A DNA stretch of 64,000 nucleotides from Cristatella mucedo (Eukaryota > Bryozoa > Phylactolaemata > Cristatellidae). The position numbers were made by a program, and so were the translations under genes. Position 1 is the first letter of the stretch, and each line of letters opens with the position of its first letter. Shown here in pieces: positions 1 to 56,330 of this stretch. The notes beneath the pieces were generated by a model. The model did no database searches. It had not been told where the DNA came from and saw only the letters and a list, made by a program, of their open reading frames with translations. The stretch is taken from positions 327,501-391,500 of the forward strand of contig WPIO01000124.1 in the NCBI GenBank assembly GCA_009760855.2, in the 5' to 3' direction.

Positions 1-528
1 TTAATCCCTCTCTCGAAATCGCTTGCTGCCAGAATCTTTTACATTCATTTGGTTCTTGATAGCCATGCCTGAGCAACCTCAAGCTTTTTTTATCATAACC
101 GTGATTATGCTCAGGAGGGTGCCGACTTTGACCTTGCCCGGAGCTAGATACAGTGGTGTTGAAAACTTTCGGCAGCAAAGTGCTACTCCTCCTATGAACC
201 GGGGCCTGGTGGTTCTATTTTGGTATGGTCATATTTGTCGACGAAATGCAGCTCTTAACCCTTTTAAGTTAAGCCGGACACGCTGGCAGGTTCTTAATCT
301 TCTCGATCGGCTCTAGGGTGGCAGAGAAATACCAAGCTGCATGTATGTATCGGTATAGTGATCATGAAGGGATCTGAATATTTAGATCTCGGTGTCCGCT
401 CATGGCCGTATGTGGCGTGGGTGTGAAGGCTGTCTCCGACACGATCAGGCCGTGGGACTGCAATGGTGAACTCATTACTCCGCATTTGCCTCCTTCCACC
501 GACGCAGACTTGCGCTTTTCCATGACAG
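1..528. other. Intronic sequence before the first visible kinesin exon
   Basis: I see no exon, repeat family or RNA gene here. The long plus-strand frame at 402-854 overlaps exon 1 in a different frame and is a shadow. Confidence 0.6.
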
Positions 529-46199
<45,671 letters not shown>

Positions 46200-46439
46200 G
46201 CGTAAGCGTGCGTTGCACCGCCCACATGGGCTCCTCTTATAATGCGCCTAATGGCGTGCGGCGACTCTCATCTAATCATTCCGTGTTTGGTGCTAGTCTA
46301 ATAAGGTCCTTTCGGTGGGTGCACTTCGTTCAATTTGTCTCTGTCGACTTCTGTAACTGGTGCAGCTTTGAAAATATACATATTTATTTGTACTGACTGT
46401 GCCTGACTTGGCCAGCATGGGCACGAATGTGAGTGCCAG

Positions 46440-46442
<3 letters not shown>

Positions 46443-46497
<55 letters not shown>
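46443..46497. repeat. (TG)n microsatellite in the kinesin 3' UTR
   Basis: About 27 uninterrupted TG units lie 240 bp after the kinesin stop codon and upstream of its candidate poly(A) signal. Confidence 0.97.
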
Positions 46498-46770
46498 TAT
46501 GTGAGCAAGCAAGATGATACCTGAATAGTAGAGGGACGGGAAGCTGCTAGGCTAGTGCTGTGGTTGGATTGTAGAGGCGGCATTCATCTCGTCATCAGCA
46601 GCAAACAGCAGCCAAGTGCCCTTCAATGTTGGTCTCCTCGTGGTGGACTGACCGCAGCTGCAGCATCTTTCTCCAAGCCTATTTGGCAATATTGGTGATT
46701 GCGATTCACGATCCAAGCGTTTGCAGGCTTGCCCAAAGAATTGCAGCTGGTCAATTTTAGTGAAACATTA

Positions 46771-46776
46771 AATAAA
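46771..46776 (+). terminator. Candidate poly(A) signal AATAAA of the kinesin gene
   Basis: A canonical AATAAA lies 572 bases after the kinesin stop codon, and I noticed no other on the plus strand in between. The next 250 bases lead into a large microsatellite, so transcription probably ends here (inference). Confidence 0.5.
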
Positions 46777-47036
46777 TTGGGATTTTAGCTTAGCCAGGGT
46801 AACTTCTACTTCTCTCCCCATGTAACTACTCAAACTCATTGGGTGGATCATGGGCATGAGCATGAGCATGAGACTTTCCTGTATGGTGCGCGTGGCTGTA
46901 AGGTGCAATCTGTAGCTGTCATCCTTGATCACGCGCAGCTAAGGAAGTGAGAACTATGGCAGAAAATTACGATGCCAAGAAGGGAAGCTGGCGGTGCACA
47001 TGCAGAAGAAAAGGTTTCCAAGACATCTGATGTACC

Positions 47037-47040
<4 letters not shown>

Positions 47041-47119
<79 letters not shown>

Positions 47120-47200
47120 TGTGTGTGTTTGTGCTCGTGCGTGTGTATGTACGTGTGTGTTTGTGTGTGTGTGTGTGTGTACGTGTGTGTACGTGTGTGT

Positions 47201-47251
<51 letters not shown>

Positions 47252-47285
47252 TGTGTGTGTGTGTGTGTGTGTGTACGTGTGTGTG

Positions 47286-47363
<78 letters not shown>

Positions 47364-47446
47364 TCCATCTCCATCTCTGCCTCTATCTTTAACTTTAGCT
47401 CTCTCCCTTTCTCCATCTCTATCTCTCTCATTATCTCTACCTTTAG

Positions 47447-47545
<99 letters not shown>
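47041..47545. repeat. Compound microsatellite (TG)n-(TC)n-(TC)n-(CA)n
   Basis: TG repeats with periodic TACG interruptions (47041-47285) pass into TC repeats (47287-47360), a CATCTC-type segment, another TC tract (47452-47484) and finally CA repeats (47485-47545). The TG and CA ends are mutually complementary. Confidence 0.97.
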
Positions 47546-47686
47546 TGGCATACCACAGGGGTTGGCTGGCTTCATTCATCCTGATGCCGAGCCGAGGGTG
47601 GCATTCTCTTTCCCATTATTGGCTGTACCGGGCCACGTCAAGGTTAATCAACTTTGGGTACTCCTGGGTAGGCATCTGAGTGCTTA

Positions 47687-48355
47687 CAGTCGCCCCTACT
47701 TCGTGCTTCGACTTTCGCAGCTTCACTCTATTGCGGTTTTTTAAATGCATGTATATTCATATTAAAAAGTTGATCGAAATAGTCAAAATGATACAGCTCG
47801 CGCTCGTTTGTCTGAGTCAATTATACACCCCTGTATTACAATTAAAACTAAAATTACTGTACGTATGGAATTCGGAAGAAGACGACGCACCTGTTGAAGA
47901 TACTGCACCACCTGAAGACTCTTACTGAAGTTGGGCCTTCAGAGGAGCAGTAACCTTGCTTTTCTTTGCAGTGCAGTACATCTCTTCATCTTTATCGCTT
48001 CATTATCAAACGAACTATTTTCATAGCTTGGTGTTTGTGCGTAAGAATTGTGTGTATGCAATTAAATGTACAATAATAACAGTACGATATTTGTAACGTC
48101 TAGTATGTCTTATTTTCTCTAATTTCTCTAATATATTTGGTAATACGACACGAGTGTAATGGTGACTAAAGGGGTGTTGTTTCATGTTGGGGGGTTCTAA
48201 TAATGTTAAAAACCGTATTTAGAGGGTCATAAATACGTCATCTATGCTCTAACTACGAAAGTATTCGATTTATAAATAAAGAATCCTACTTCCCGGAAAT
48301 TCGCCTATCGCTGTAGAGTCTGGAACGGATGACCGAGATAAACGAGGGTCGACTG
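47687..48355 (+). mobile_element. Tigger/pogo-type MITE with TA target duplication
   Basis: The left end CAGTCGCCCCTACTTCG and right end CGAGGGTCGACTG are terminal inverted repeats, each flanked by TA (47685-47686, 48356-48357). Motifs such as TTCGACTTTCGCAGCTTCAC and TCTGGAACGGATGACCGAGA are typical of Tigger elements. Inside, an acidic reading EEDDAPVEDTAPPEDSY with a stop at about 47926 looks like the transposase C-terminus. At 669 bp it is an internally deleted copy. Confidence 0.78.
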
Positions 48356-48541
48356 TACTAATTTGTGGTTGGTTAGGGGCTGTCTCAGCTAAAGTGTAGA
48401 GAATGTATCTCTATCTTCATTCTCACCTATCACTTTGCATACTACTATTTAGGGTCTCGATGTAGTGCTCATTGAATAGAATTTTTGAAGTTTTCAAGCT
48501 TTTGTTAGTCTTAGAATGCTACTAATAACTTGAATATTTCA

Positions 48542-50935
48542 GTAATAATAATAATGATAATACATTCGTTATAGCGCCCTTAGAGAACGAAATCTCATTC
48601 TAGGCATTTTACATTTGCCACAAGGGGGCATGATCGAATGGTTAGTGGTAGCATGCTCACTGAAAACAAGCATAAAATGGTTATAGTTGACATCAGCAGG
48701 GTCAGCATGCAAATATGGTTAGTGGCAGCATGCAATGTCAGTATGCAGAAGCACACAAAGGACAAATCACATGGACCCACTAAATGCTCTTATAAATAGA
48801 TATGTTTATAGTTTCATTTTAGATGTAGTCAGGTCAGGGGACGTCGTGACGTAAGTCGGAAGGGAGTTCCAGGCTTTGGGAGCATATGAACTGAAGGCAA
48901 GGTCTCCAAACGATTTGAGGTTCGTACGAGGTAAACGAATAAATTCCGAAAACCAAATGTTACGATGCTTAGCCTGATGGCAGAGTAGATCTTATAGGTA
49001 GGCTGGGGCCAGAGAATGAAGAGACCTAAAAGAAAGTGACAAAACCTTGGTCAATGCCTTGCTTGACTGAGTGCTAGTGCAATTCGGCAAAAAGTGGTTC
49101 GACGTATCGACTGTCATCCTCACGACAGACAAGCCTAGATGCAGAGTTTTGCACCAGCTGTAAACGCTTGATTGCACAGGCTAGTAGTCTCAAAATTGGC
49201 TCTGCCAGCATATCTCCTGTTGCATCAGCTCGAAATCTAGGTGTCATATTCCAAAGCGACCTCTCGTTAGGCGACCATATCGGCTCCACAGTCAAATCTG
49301 CCCATTTTCAGCTCCATATCATTGCTAAAATTCGGGCTTGTTTAGATAAGGATACCATGTCCAAGTTGGTCCATGCATTCGTGACATCCCGTCTCGACTT
49401 CTGCAACTCACTACTTACTGGCCTACCAGCATGTGCGATCAGGCGATTGCAGCTGGTGCAAAACTCTGCAGCTAGGCTTGTCTGTCTTGAGCGTGGCAGT
49501 TGCCACATTACTCCACTTCTCGCCGACCTGCACTGGCTACCAGTCAAGCAACGGATTGACTTCAAGGTTTTGTCGCTCACTTTTAGGTCCCTTCATTCTA
49601 TGGCTCCAACCTATCTCTCAGATATACTACCCCATGAGGCCAAGCATCGTACCACCCGCTTTTCGGAATCCAACAGTCTAGAAATACCTCGTACCTTAAA
49701 TCCTGTGGAGACCGTTCATTTAGTTCGTATGCTCCCAAAGCCTGGAACGCCCTCCCGACCTGCGTCAGAACATCCACTGACCTGACCACATTTAAAAGGA
49801 ACTTAAAAACACACCTATTTAGGACAGCATATAGTGAGTCCGTGTGATTCGTCCCTCATGTGCTTATGCGTGCTGACACTGCATGCTGCCACTTACCACA
49901 TTTGCATGTCACCCCTAACCATATTATTCATTGTGTTTGTTTTTCAATCATGATTTCACTTACCATTCAAATGCATTTCCCTTTGTAGCAAATGTAAAGC
50001 GCCTAGAAAGAGATTGAGTTCTCTGAGTGCACTTTATCAAGTGTATTATTATTGTTATTATTATTCGACCAGCACGCTATGAGTTACAGAAGTGGAGATG
50101 GGATGTCACAAATGCATGGATCAATTTAGATGTGATATCCCTGTCAAAAAAGCCCGAGTTTTAGCTATGTTTATGTTGCTGAAAGTGGGCAGACTTGACT
50201 GTGGAGCTGATGTGGTCGTCTAATGAAATGTCACTTTGGAACAGGACGCCAAGATTTCATGCAAATTCAAGAGGAGATATTCTGGCAGAGCCTATTTGAG
50301 CGTTAGGTTTTCTAGTTTCTTTATATCACTTGGATTGCCCATAATTAGTAAGTTGGTTGTATCATCATTCAATTTAAGAACGTTTTCTGCCATCTATGAT
50401 ATCGTTAATAAATGCAGCAAGGAAGTTGAGAGAGACAGAGAGTTCGACGTGCTGGAGGGCTGAGAGTGATCAAAGCAAAGGTAAACTGAGTGTCACCTGC
50501 ATTGAAGTGAAAGCCTAGATTGTGTTTGGCAATCACATCGGCTAGAGGGAGGGTACAAACCGTGATAAGAACCGGACCAAACACTGAGCCTTGATGTACT
50601 ACATATTGTAGAGGTTCCTCGGATGATATTTATCCTTCCACATCAAAACTCTGGAGTCTCCCACTGAGATAGCACCTGAACCATAACAGTGCAGTGCCAT
50701 TGATGACCAGGCGAGATGGGAGATGTTCAAGAAGGACAGGGTGATTGACATCAGAGATCAAAAACTGCCGAAAATCGAGCAAAACAAGCAGATACTCTAT
50801 CTGAATCTGCATTCCTAAGTAGGTCGTTATAGACCCGGAACAATGCCGACACTGTGGAGTGATTAGCTTTAAACCAGATTGAAACTTACTAGCAAGGTTA
50901 GAAGTATCATTATTTGAGTTCAGCTGGTCTGCCGT
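48542..50935 (-). mobile_element. L2-A LINE, minus orientation, split by a nested L2-A copy
   Basis: The 3' tail (CGCCCTTAGAGAACGAAATC, 48577) and ORF2 end run to 49185, and the same element resumes at about 50068. On the minus strand the resumed part reads INGTALLWFRCYLSGRLQSF, the RT region. Joining the breakpoints restores the arrangement seen intact at 53860-53930. Confidence 0.85.
49186..50067 (+). mobile_element. L2-A LINE 3' end, best preserved, nested
   Basis: The plus strand reads RNLGVIFQSDLSLGDHI, SKLVHAFVTSRLDFCNSLLT, RRLQLVQNSAARLVCLERGS and LHWLPVKQRIDFKVLSLTFR, a well-preserved L2/CR1 ORF2 C-terminus. The 3' UTR ends AAGCGCCTAGAAAGAGATTG and AGTTCTCTGAGTGCACTTTA with ATT repeats. 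It interrupts the opposite-strand copy. Confidence 0.92.
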
Positions 50936-51028
50936 GACTCGTTCGTTTGCTCATATCTGATTGACCCTTGCATTATAAATATATAAGGTAATTAGTTGTA
51001 GCAGTTTAATTGCCCGACTGCTCTATGT

Positions 51029-51150
51029 AATGTATCTCCGTCTGTAAATCCACAAAGCCGTAAAGACTGCGGGTGTTACCGAGGAGAATTTCGTTTAGCG
51101 CAGGAAAGATTTTTATAATCACAGCCTAAGCGGCTTTCGATACTCATGCT
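51029..51150 (-). mobile_element. L2-B remnant
   Basis: ATCTCCGTCTGTAAATCCAC and CAGCCTAAGCGGCTTTCGAT match the minus-oriented L2-B copy at 11837. Confidence 0.65.
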
Positions 51151-51534
51151 CTGGTTTTAAAGAGTGGCAGGGAATTACACTATTGCATCAATGAAGCTAG
51201 ACATTTTTTAAAAGGTTTAGGCTGTTTAACATATATGACCGCTAGACCTTGCTTATCTTTACCATTTAAATAATCGCTTGCTCTTCTACAAACCAAGAGA
51301 AACTTTGCCTGGCAAACCTGTCCACCAAACTCCAGCTTCATTACTTCTAGGTCGGCTATAGTTGAAGTAAGTCGCAGACCTTACCAATTTTTTTTATCCA
51401 GCCCATAGATATGCGGCAGCACAGCACACTCTTGAATCATCCCCTAACTGCCCAAGGACTGCCTAATTTGCGTCCTACCAACAACAGGGTGGTCGTAAAG
51501 AAATTTATCAATACCGTTGATGAATCAAAGCAAT

Positions 51535-51600
51535 AATGTATATTCATTTGGATAGCACCCTAATAGAACTTAATCTCTACTCAGGTGTAATTTGTAAGCC
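51535..51600 (-). mobile_element. L2-A tail remnant
   Basis: TTTGGATAGCACCCTAATAG followed by AACTTAATCTCTACTCAGGT is the minus-strand L2-A terminus. A run of 13 G lies at about 51821. Confidence 0.6.
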
Positions 51601-52367
51601 AGAAACGTTATATTGTCGTGATTATTTTGCATAATCGATGTGTTATCAAGGCCACTAGAATGTATAGCTCATTTACCTTATAAAAAACTGCGACAAAGCC
51701 ATGACGGAATACTTTAATTCAATATCACCCTGGATTCTGTTTTGTAGCCAGACAGTTACTAGCATAGAGCATATACGAATTATCCCCAGCAATCAGAGCC
51801 AGTGTACTAACCAGCTGACGGGGGGGGGGGGGAGTTCAACTCATAAAAGCTCAAATGTGAGAATCGGCTCAAAATAAACATGGAATTATAGCTAAATAAG
51901 AAATTGAATGATCTGTTTGGAGAGAATTTGATCTACAAATATATAGTCAGTCAGTTAATTCACATCCTTGTACTAAGTACTTTTTGCTTTATGGTTGTGG
52001 GGCCGAAAAGTAATCAAACCTAATTGGAAGGGGCGATGAATAGCTCACCAAGCTTTTTTGGCAGCATTCATTGCCTTTGGGTGAGATCTATCTGCACGCT
52101 CCAATGGTTTGGGCTTCGACGAAGTAATCTAAATTGAATAGCAGGTTGCTGTAGTGCTCAGAAAGGTCTGCGAGTGCAACCTCTGAGAAGCTGTGCAGAG
52201 AACATTTAAACAATACCAGAAGGCATAAATGCAGGGGGGACTATTAAGGATGACTGTGGATAAAGACTGGTTTGCCTCTTTTCCGTGTAAACTAGGCTCT
52301 TTTCAGTATTATTAGTTTCTTCGGTCGTGTTTGCAGACCGGTCTAAGCGCGGTACCAGTATATGTCA

Positions 52368-52566
52368 TTAAATCTTGCTTATTGAGTCAATTGGATCCGA
52401 AACCTGTGCTCTCAGCTGATATCCATCAATCGAAACTGAATTGTTGGGGTGACATTGAGTGACACTTTGGCTACTCAGCACTTTGCATTTGATCAAGCTA
52501 AGCATACCTTGATCTGTTCTTCTTTTTCTTTTGGCAGCACCGAGAATGGCATTCAGCTTAAGAATG
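52368..52566 (-). mobile_element. LINE-like fragment beside Tigger
   Basis: The minus strand reads LKLNAILGAAKRKRRTDQG and CHPNNSVSIDGYQLRAQVSD, similar to the post-palm segment of non-LTR reverse transcriptases (KLN...K-x-K-x-L...IDG). It stops exactly at the left end of the Tigger element. Confidence 0.4.
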
Positions 52567-52950
52567 AACAGTGTTACCTTGACCTGTGAGCGTCCCAACT
52601 TACGAGATTTTTGAGATACGAGCCGTCTCTCAGCCAATTTTTTTGCTAAGAGTTGGGAGCTAAAACTTAGGTTACGAGCCAGTTTTAGATACCAAGCCAC
52701 TGGTTGGCGCAGTGAACGGCAATGAACGCAGCAAAAGTTAGCTCGCAGTAGAAGCATCAGTGTTATGCTCACATTTGTGCTTGCAGTTATTTTGCAAAAC
52801 TTTGTTTTTTGAGCCATGAATCCAAAGAAAGTGAGTGCAAAGGACTGTGATGAGAAGTATAAGCGGGTGATGTGCATTGAACCAAAGAAAGAAATTTTCT
52901 AAAACGCGACCAAGGTGTGCGTGTAGTCGACGTGGCGAAGTGTGCCTCGC

Positions 52951-53076
52951 TGGTTCGGCCCAGTGGTTGAGGTGCTCGCCCCGACCGAAGTCGTGATTTC
53001 GAGCCTCAAGCCCGCGGAATATGTGAAGCGCCTGAGTAGAGATTAAGTTCTCTTAGGGCACTATGTAAATGGATTA
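52951..53076 (+). mobile_element. SINE family S1 inside Tigger
   Basis: TGGTTCGGCCCAGTGGTTGA and GGTGCTCGCC resemble a tRNA 5' half with A box; GTGATTTCGAGCC is B-box-like. The L2-A tail GAAGCGCCTGAGTAGAGATT and AAGTTCTCTTAGGGCACTAT follows directly. Confidence 0.78.
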
Positions 53077-53229
53077 TAAATTTTGTACGTCGCACTTCTA
53101 CGATCTGCATCATATCTACGATATCTGCGAGGATATCTACGATATCTGCACCACACTTGAGCCGAAAGGGTCCATAAAGGCTATAACGCCCGCCATGGAT
53201 ATTAAAATAATTTTTAAGCAGCGGACATC

Positions 53230-54595
53230 TATAATAATAATAATAATAATGCATGTGTATACCACCCTCAGAGAACTGAATCCCCTTCTAGGCACTTTAA
53301 AGATTCTGTAAGGAAAGCATGGCCGAACGATTAGTGGTAACATTTACAGTGTCATCAATCATGACATTGTAAGATGTAACGGGCACAGGGTGAGCATGTG
53401 GATATGATTGGTAGCAGCAGGCACAGTTTCAACAAGCATAAGCCAATCATGGAACTAGTAAAAAAGATCCACTAAATGCTGTCATGAACAGGTGTGTTTT
53501 AAGCTTCTTTTCAAATGTCATCACATCAGGGGATGTCGTAACGTCAGTTGGGAATTAGTTCCAGGGTTCGGGAGCAATTGAGTTAAAGGCACGGCCTCCA
53601 AAGGATTTGAGGCTCGTACGAGGTAGAGCTAAACAATTTGAGTCAGAACATATAGTGGTACGATGCTTTGCCTAGTGGGGAGTAGCTCTTATAAGTAGGC
53701 TGGAGCCAGAGAATGAAGGGACCTTGAAGTGAGCGAGAGAACTGTGAGGTCGATACCATGTTTGACTGGAAACCGGTGCAGGTCGGCTAGAAGTGGTGTG
53801 ACATGGCAACTGAGACGCTCACGATAGACAAGCCTAGCTGCAGAGTTTTGCACCAACTGTAAGCGCCTGATTGCAAATGCCTGTAGACCACCAAGCAGCG
53901 AGTTACGGAAGTCGTGACGGGATGTCACAAATGCGTGGACTAATTTAGATGTGGTATTCCAGTCTAAGCAAACACGAGTTGTAGGAATGTAATGCAGATG
54001 AAAGTAGGCAGAGTTGAGTTCAGAATCAGCAGGAGATATGCTGGCAGAGCCGATTTTTAGCGACAATATTTCCAGTTTCTGTGCCACACTTGGTTTGCCC
54101 ATAACTAGAAAATTGGTTTTGTCGTCATTTAATTTTAGAAAGTTTGCTACTATCTATGTGCGGATGTCAACAATACATGCATGCAGCAAGTTTATGTAGA
54201 GAATTCGGTGTACTAGAGGGTTGGGAAGTTTTAAAGCAAAGGTACAACTGAGTCATCTGCATAGAAGTGAAAGCCTAGTTTGTGCTTGGCGATCGCATCG
54301 GCATGAGAGGAACTATAAACAGGGAAGGGAAACGGACCGAGCTCTGGGGTATCCCCTACTTCAACAGTTCTTCGGGTGACCTTTTCCATTCATATCAATA
54401 TTCTGGAATCTACCTGAGATAGGATCTGGACCGTTACAGTGCAGTACCGGTGATGCCCAGGCGAGATAAGAAGTGAATCAATAGTATCAAAAACTGCCGA
54501 AAAATCGAGCAAAACAAGCAAAACAAGTAGAGAAACTCTGCCTAGGTCTGCACCCTAAAACCTGTAACTCACATACAATTCTGAAATAAAAAACT
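53230..54595 (-). mobile_element. L2-A LINE, longest uninterrupted copy
   Basis: From the AAT tail at 53230 the minus strand carries 3' UTR, then ORF2 reading RRLQLVQNSAARLVYRERLS and LVHAFVTSRHDFRNSLLGGL. It continues upstream through KHKLGFHFYADD (about 54255-54290), the RT catalytic box. It is broken by stops. Confidence 0.88.
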
Positions 54596-55445
54596 GCAGG
54601 TTTCCTAAAGTTCTGGAAAGACTAGTGTAACATCGCACTATGCCTCAGAATAATCAATATGCCCTGGCAGGACCTTACAAAGAGGACCTCTTCGTGGAAC
54701 AACCTGTGGCCCGAGGTTGTGTCTGAAGCGGACTTTGAAAGACTCGAACCCGAAGCGTCAGAGGAATAGGAGATTGTAACCCTCGGCAAGTTTGTGGGCC
54801 TGGTGGACAGGGATGAGGGTGACATCGACAAGCTCGTCAAGGAGCTGACTCATCCGAGGAACTGACGATGGAGGAGCCACAGACGCAGCAGCAGTAGTGC
54901 ATGGAGATTTCGCAGGAAATAGACGAAGCCGGTGGCTATTTCTTCAAGTGAGATCAGTAAAATTGCAACTGAGTGTCCGATGGAGCTATTTAATGGCAAT
55001 TACCTAACTCGTTTGAGAAACATTCTGAAAAAGGGGATGAAACACATTGGTAATATTTTTTTTTTTATTGAAAATCCATGTAGATTTAAGTGAGGAAAGT
55101 GAGGCGAAAAGTAAAAAAAATCAGCGAATAAGATTCAGTAATCATTCCAGCCTTTCTCCTCCAACTCCGTCAGCATCTTCAATTATTTCGATCTCTTAAT
55201 AAATGCTTTACATTATAATTAATACAAATTTCTACTATACTGTGTTTTTATGCCATATTCGTTATTTGTAAGTGCATCTTAGTTTAAAAACATGCAACAA
55301 AAATTGAGTGGTTTTTTTGGGGTCTGGAACTGATTAACGGCATTTAAATTCATATCAATGAGGAAAATTGATTTGACACGCGTGTAACTTAATTTAGGAG
55401 CTTCGTCACGGAACGAATTAAACTCGTAAGTTAAGGCACCCCTGT

Positions 55446-56194
55446 AAAACAAATGAGTAGGCAAAATGGTCATTAGTGCCCGCAAAGTGACTGAGTGCGC
55501 GCTTGTGTGCGAATCCACTAAGAGCTACCGAGCGGCGACTCGAGACCTCTCGAGTTTTCTGAGGTAGAAGCTCTAGCTAGCTTTCAAGTCGTACCTTTAA
55601 TGCGAGAGAGTGACTTGGGTCGGCGCGAGGCTAGCATTCCACGAACGTAGCCGCACGGCAACGCATGTCTTACCGATCGTAATTGGCCCCCGAGCTCATG
55701 ACCCGTAAAGACTAACGGCGGCCACGCTTAGGAGCAACCCCAGCGAGGTAGCTCTGCTGAGACATCGGGCTGCCTCCTCTTTTCTGAGAGTAGACGATTG
55801 CAGGCAGCTCTGACGATGCAATTAAAGACAAGCTTCCCAGCTCTACCACTCCCAAGAAGCGAGCGGCTTCGCGGCGGCGCCGGCTCAGCTTCGGAGCGTC
55901 TCAGAGCACCCCAGTCTTCTTCCCTGCACGATTGCGCCCGCGAATTCCATTCCGTTACATTACGTCTGGCTGTACGGCACTCATGTGCAACCCCAAGGAT
56001 GCCTGATGGTGCCGGCGGCGTCCATCAATAAGTAGCCTGTGCGAACCTCGCATTCTTAAGGGGGTCACTCTGGGCTACCCAAGGTGCCAGCGCGCAAAGT
56101 CTGGCGCCTTGGACAGGCGTATTTTTCGTGAATGTGACATGTTGCTATCCAGGCGGCGTCTGATAAGCAGTGACCAAGCAAGTTAGATTAGCGT
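55446..56194. other. GC-rich upstream flank of GPX
   Basis: This 750-bp stretch is GC-richer and repeat-poor, in contrast to the Tigger element to its left. A plus-strand open frame at 55798-56031 is rich in Arg/Ser/Ala but lacks any motif and is probably a by-product of composition. Confidence 0.5.
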
Positions 56195-56273
56195 ACGGTC
56201 ACGTGTGGTTTAGGTCACGTGAGAGAGCAGCGGAAGTTGCGGTGGGGCGGGTAAGATAGATAAGAGAGGTCAC
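56195..56273 (+). promoter_or_regulatory. GPX promoter: twin CACGTG E-boxes, ETS-like site and GC box
   Basis: Two GGTCACGTG motifs are spaced 16 bases apart (CACGTG at 56200-56205 and 56216-56221). They are followed by a CGGAAG ETS-type core at 56231-56236 and GGGGCGGG at 56244-56251. The region is GC-richer and less repetitive than its surroundings. Such E-boxes bind bHLH-Zip factors (USF, Myc/Max, MiT/TFE families); which one acts here is not shown. The start site is inferred to lie close upstream of the ATG at 56274. Confidence 0.6.
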
Positions 56274-56330
56274 ATGCTATTTCGGATTCCGGGCACTCTA
56301 GGCCGCACAGTCGGACGGCGGTTTATCATG
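56274..56330 (+). CDS. GPX4: GPX exon 1: possible mitochondrial presequence and downstream ATG
   Basis: The exon carries two in-frame ATGs. From 56274 it reads [19 protein letters not shown], which has four Arg, no acidic residue and mixed hydrophobics, typical of a mitochondrial targeting peptide. The ATG at 56274 has C at -3 (weak). The ATG at 56328, the last codon of the exon, has A at -3 and, after splicing, G at +4 (strong). Donor GTATGT follows immediately. Confidence 0.78.

Larger units (their letters stand above)
46200..46790 (+). other. KIF13B: Kinesin 3' UTR (inferred)
   Basis: This stretch from the stop codon to about 15 bases past the candidate poly(A) signal contains a pure TG tract at 46443-46497 that would appear as UG repeats in the mRNA. 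No further open frame or exon signal is seen. Confidence 0.55.
52569..55444 (+). mobile_element. Tigger/pogo DNA transposon, decayed, with nested insertions
   Basis: The left end CAGTGTTACCTTGAC with TTACGAGATTTTTGAGATAC and the right end CTCGTAAGTTAAGGCACCCC TG form terminal inverted repeats. At 52818 the frame MNPKKVSAKDCDEKYKRVMC, then a frameshift to GVRVVDVAK, matches the N-terminal HTH region of Tigger transposases. At 54690-54890 WNNLWPEV, ADFERLEPEASEE, LGKFVGLV and MEEPQTQQQ match the C-terminus. Stops and frameshifts abound, and the central DDE domain is missing. A SINE and an L2-A LINE lie inside. Confidence 0.8.

Noticed and set aside
47680-47928. Plus-strand open frame of 82 codons with acidic end
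   Set aside because: It begins at the left terminal repeat of a Tigger-type MITE, and its acidic end is best explained as a transposase remnant.
52951-53020. Functional tRNA gene
   Set aside because: A- and B-box-like motifs exist, but the cloverleaf arms do not pair well and the same head recurs with a LINE tail, so it is a SINE.
55798-56031. Alternative upstream exon of GPX
   Set aside because: Arg/Ser/Ala-rich frame without donor continuity to exon 2 that I could confirm, and no conserved motif.
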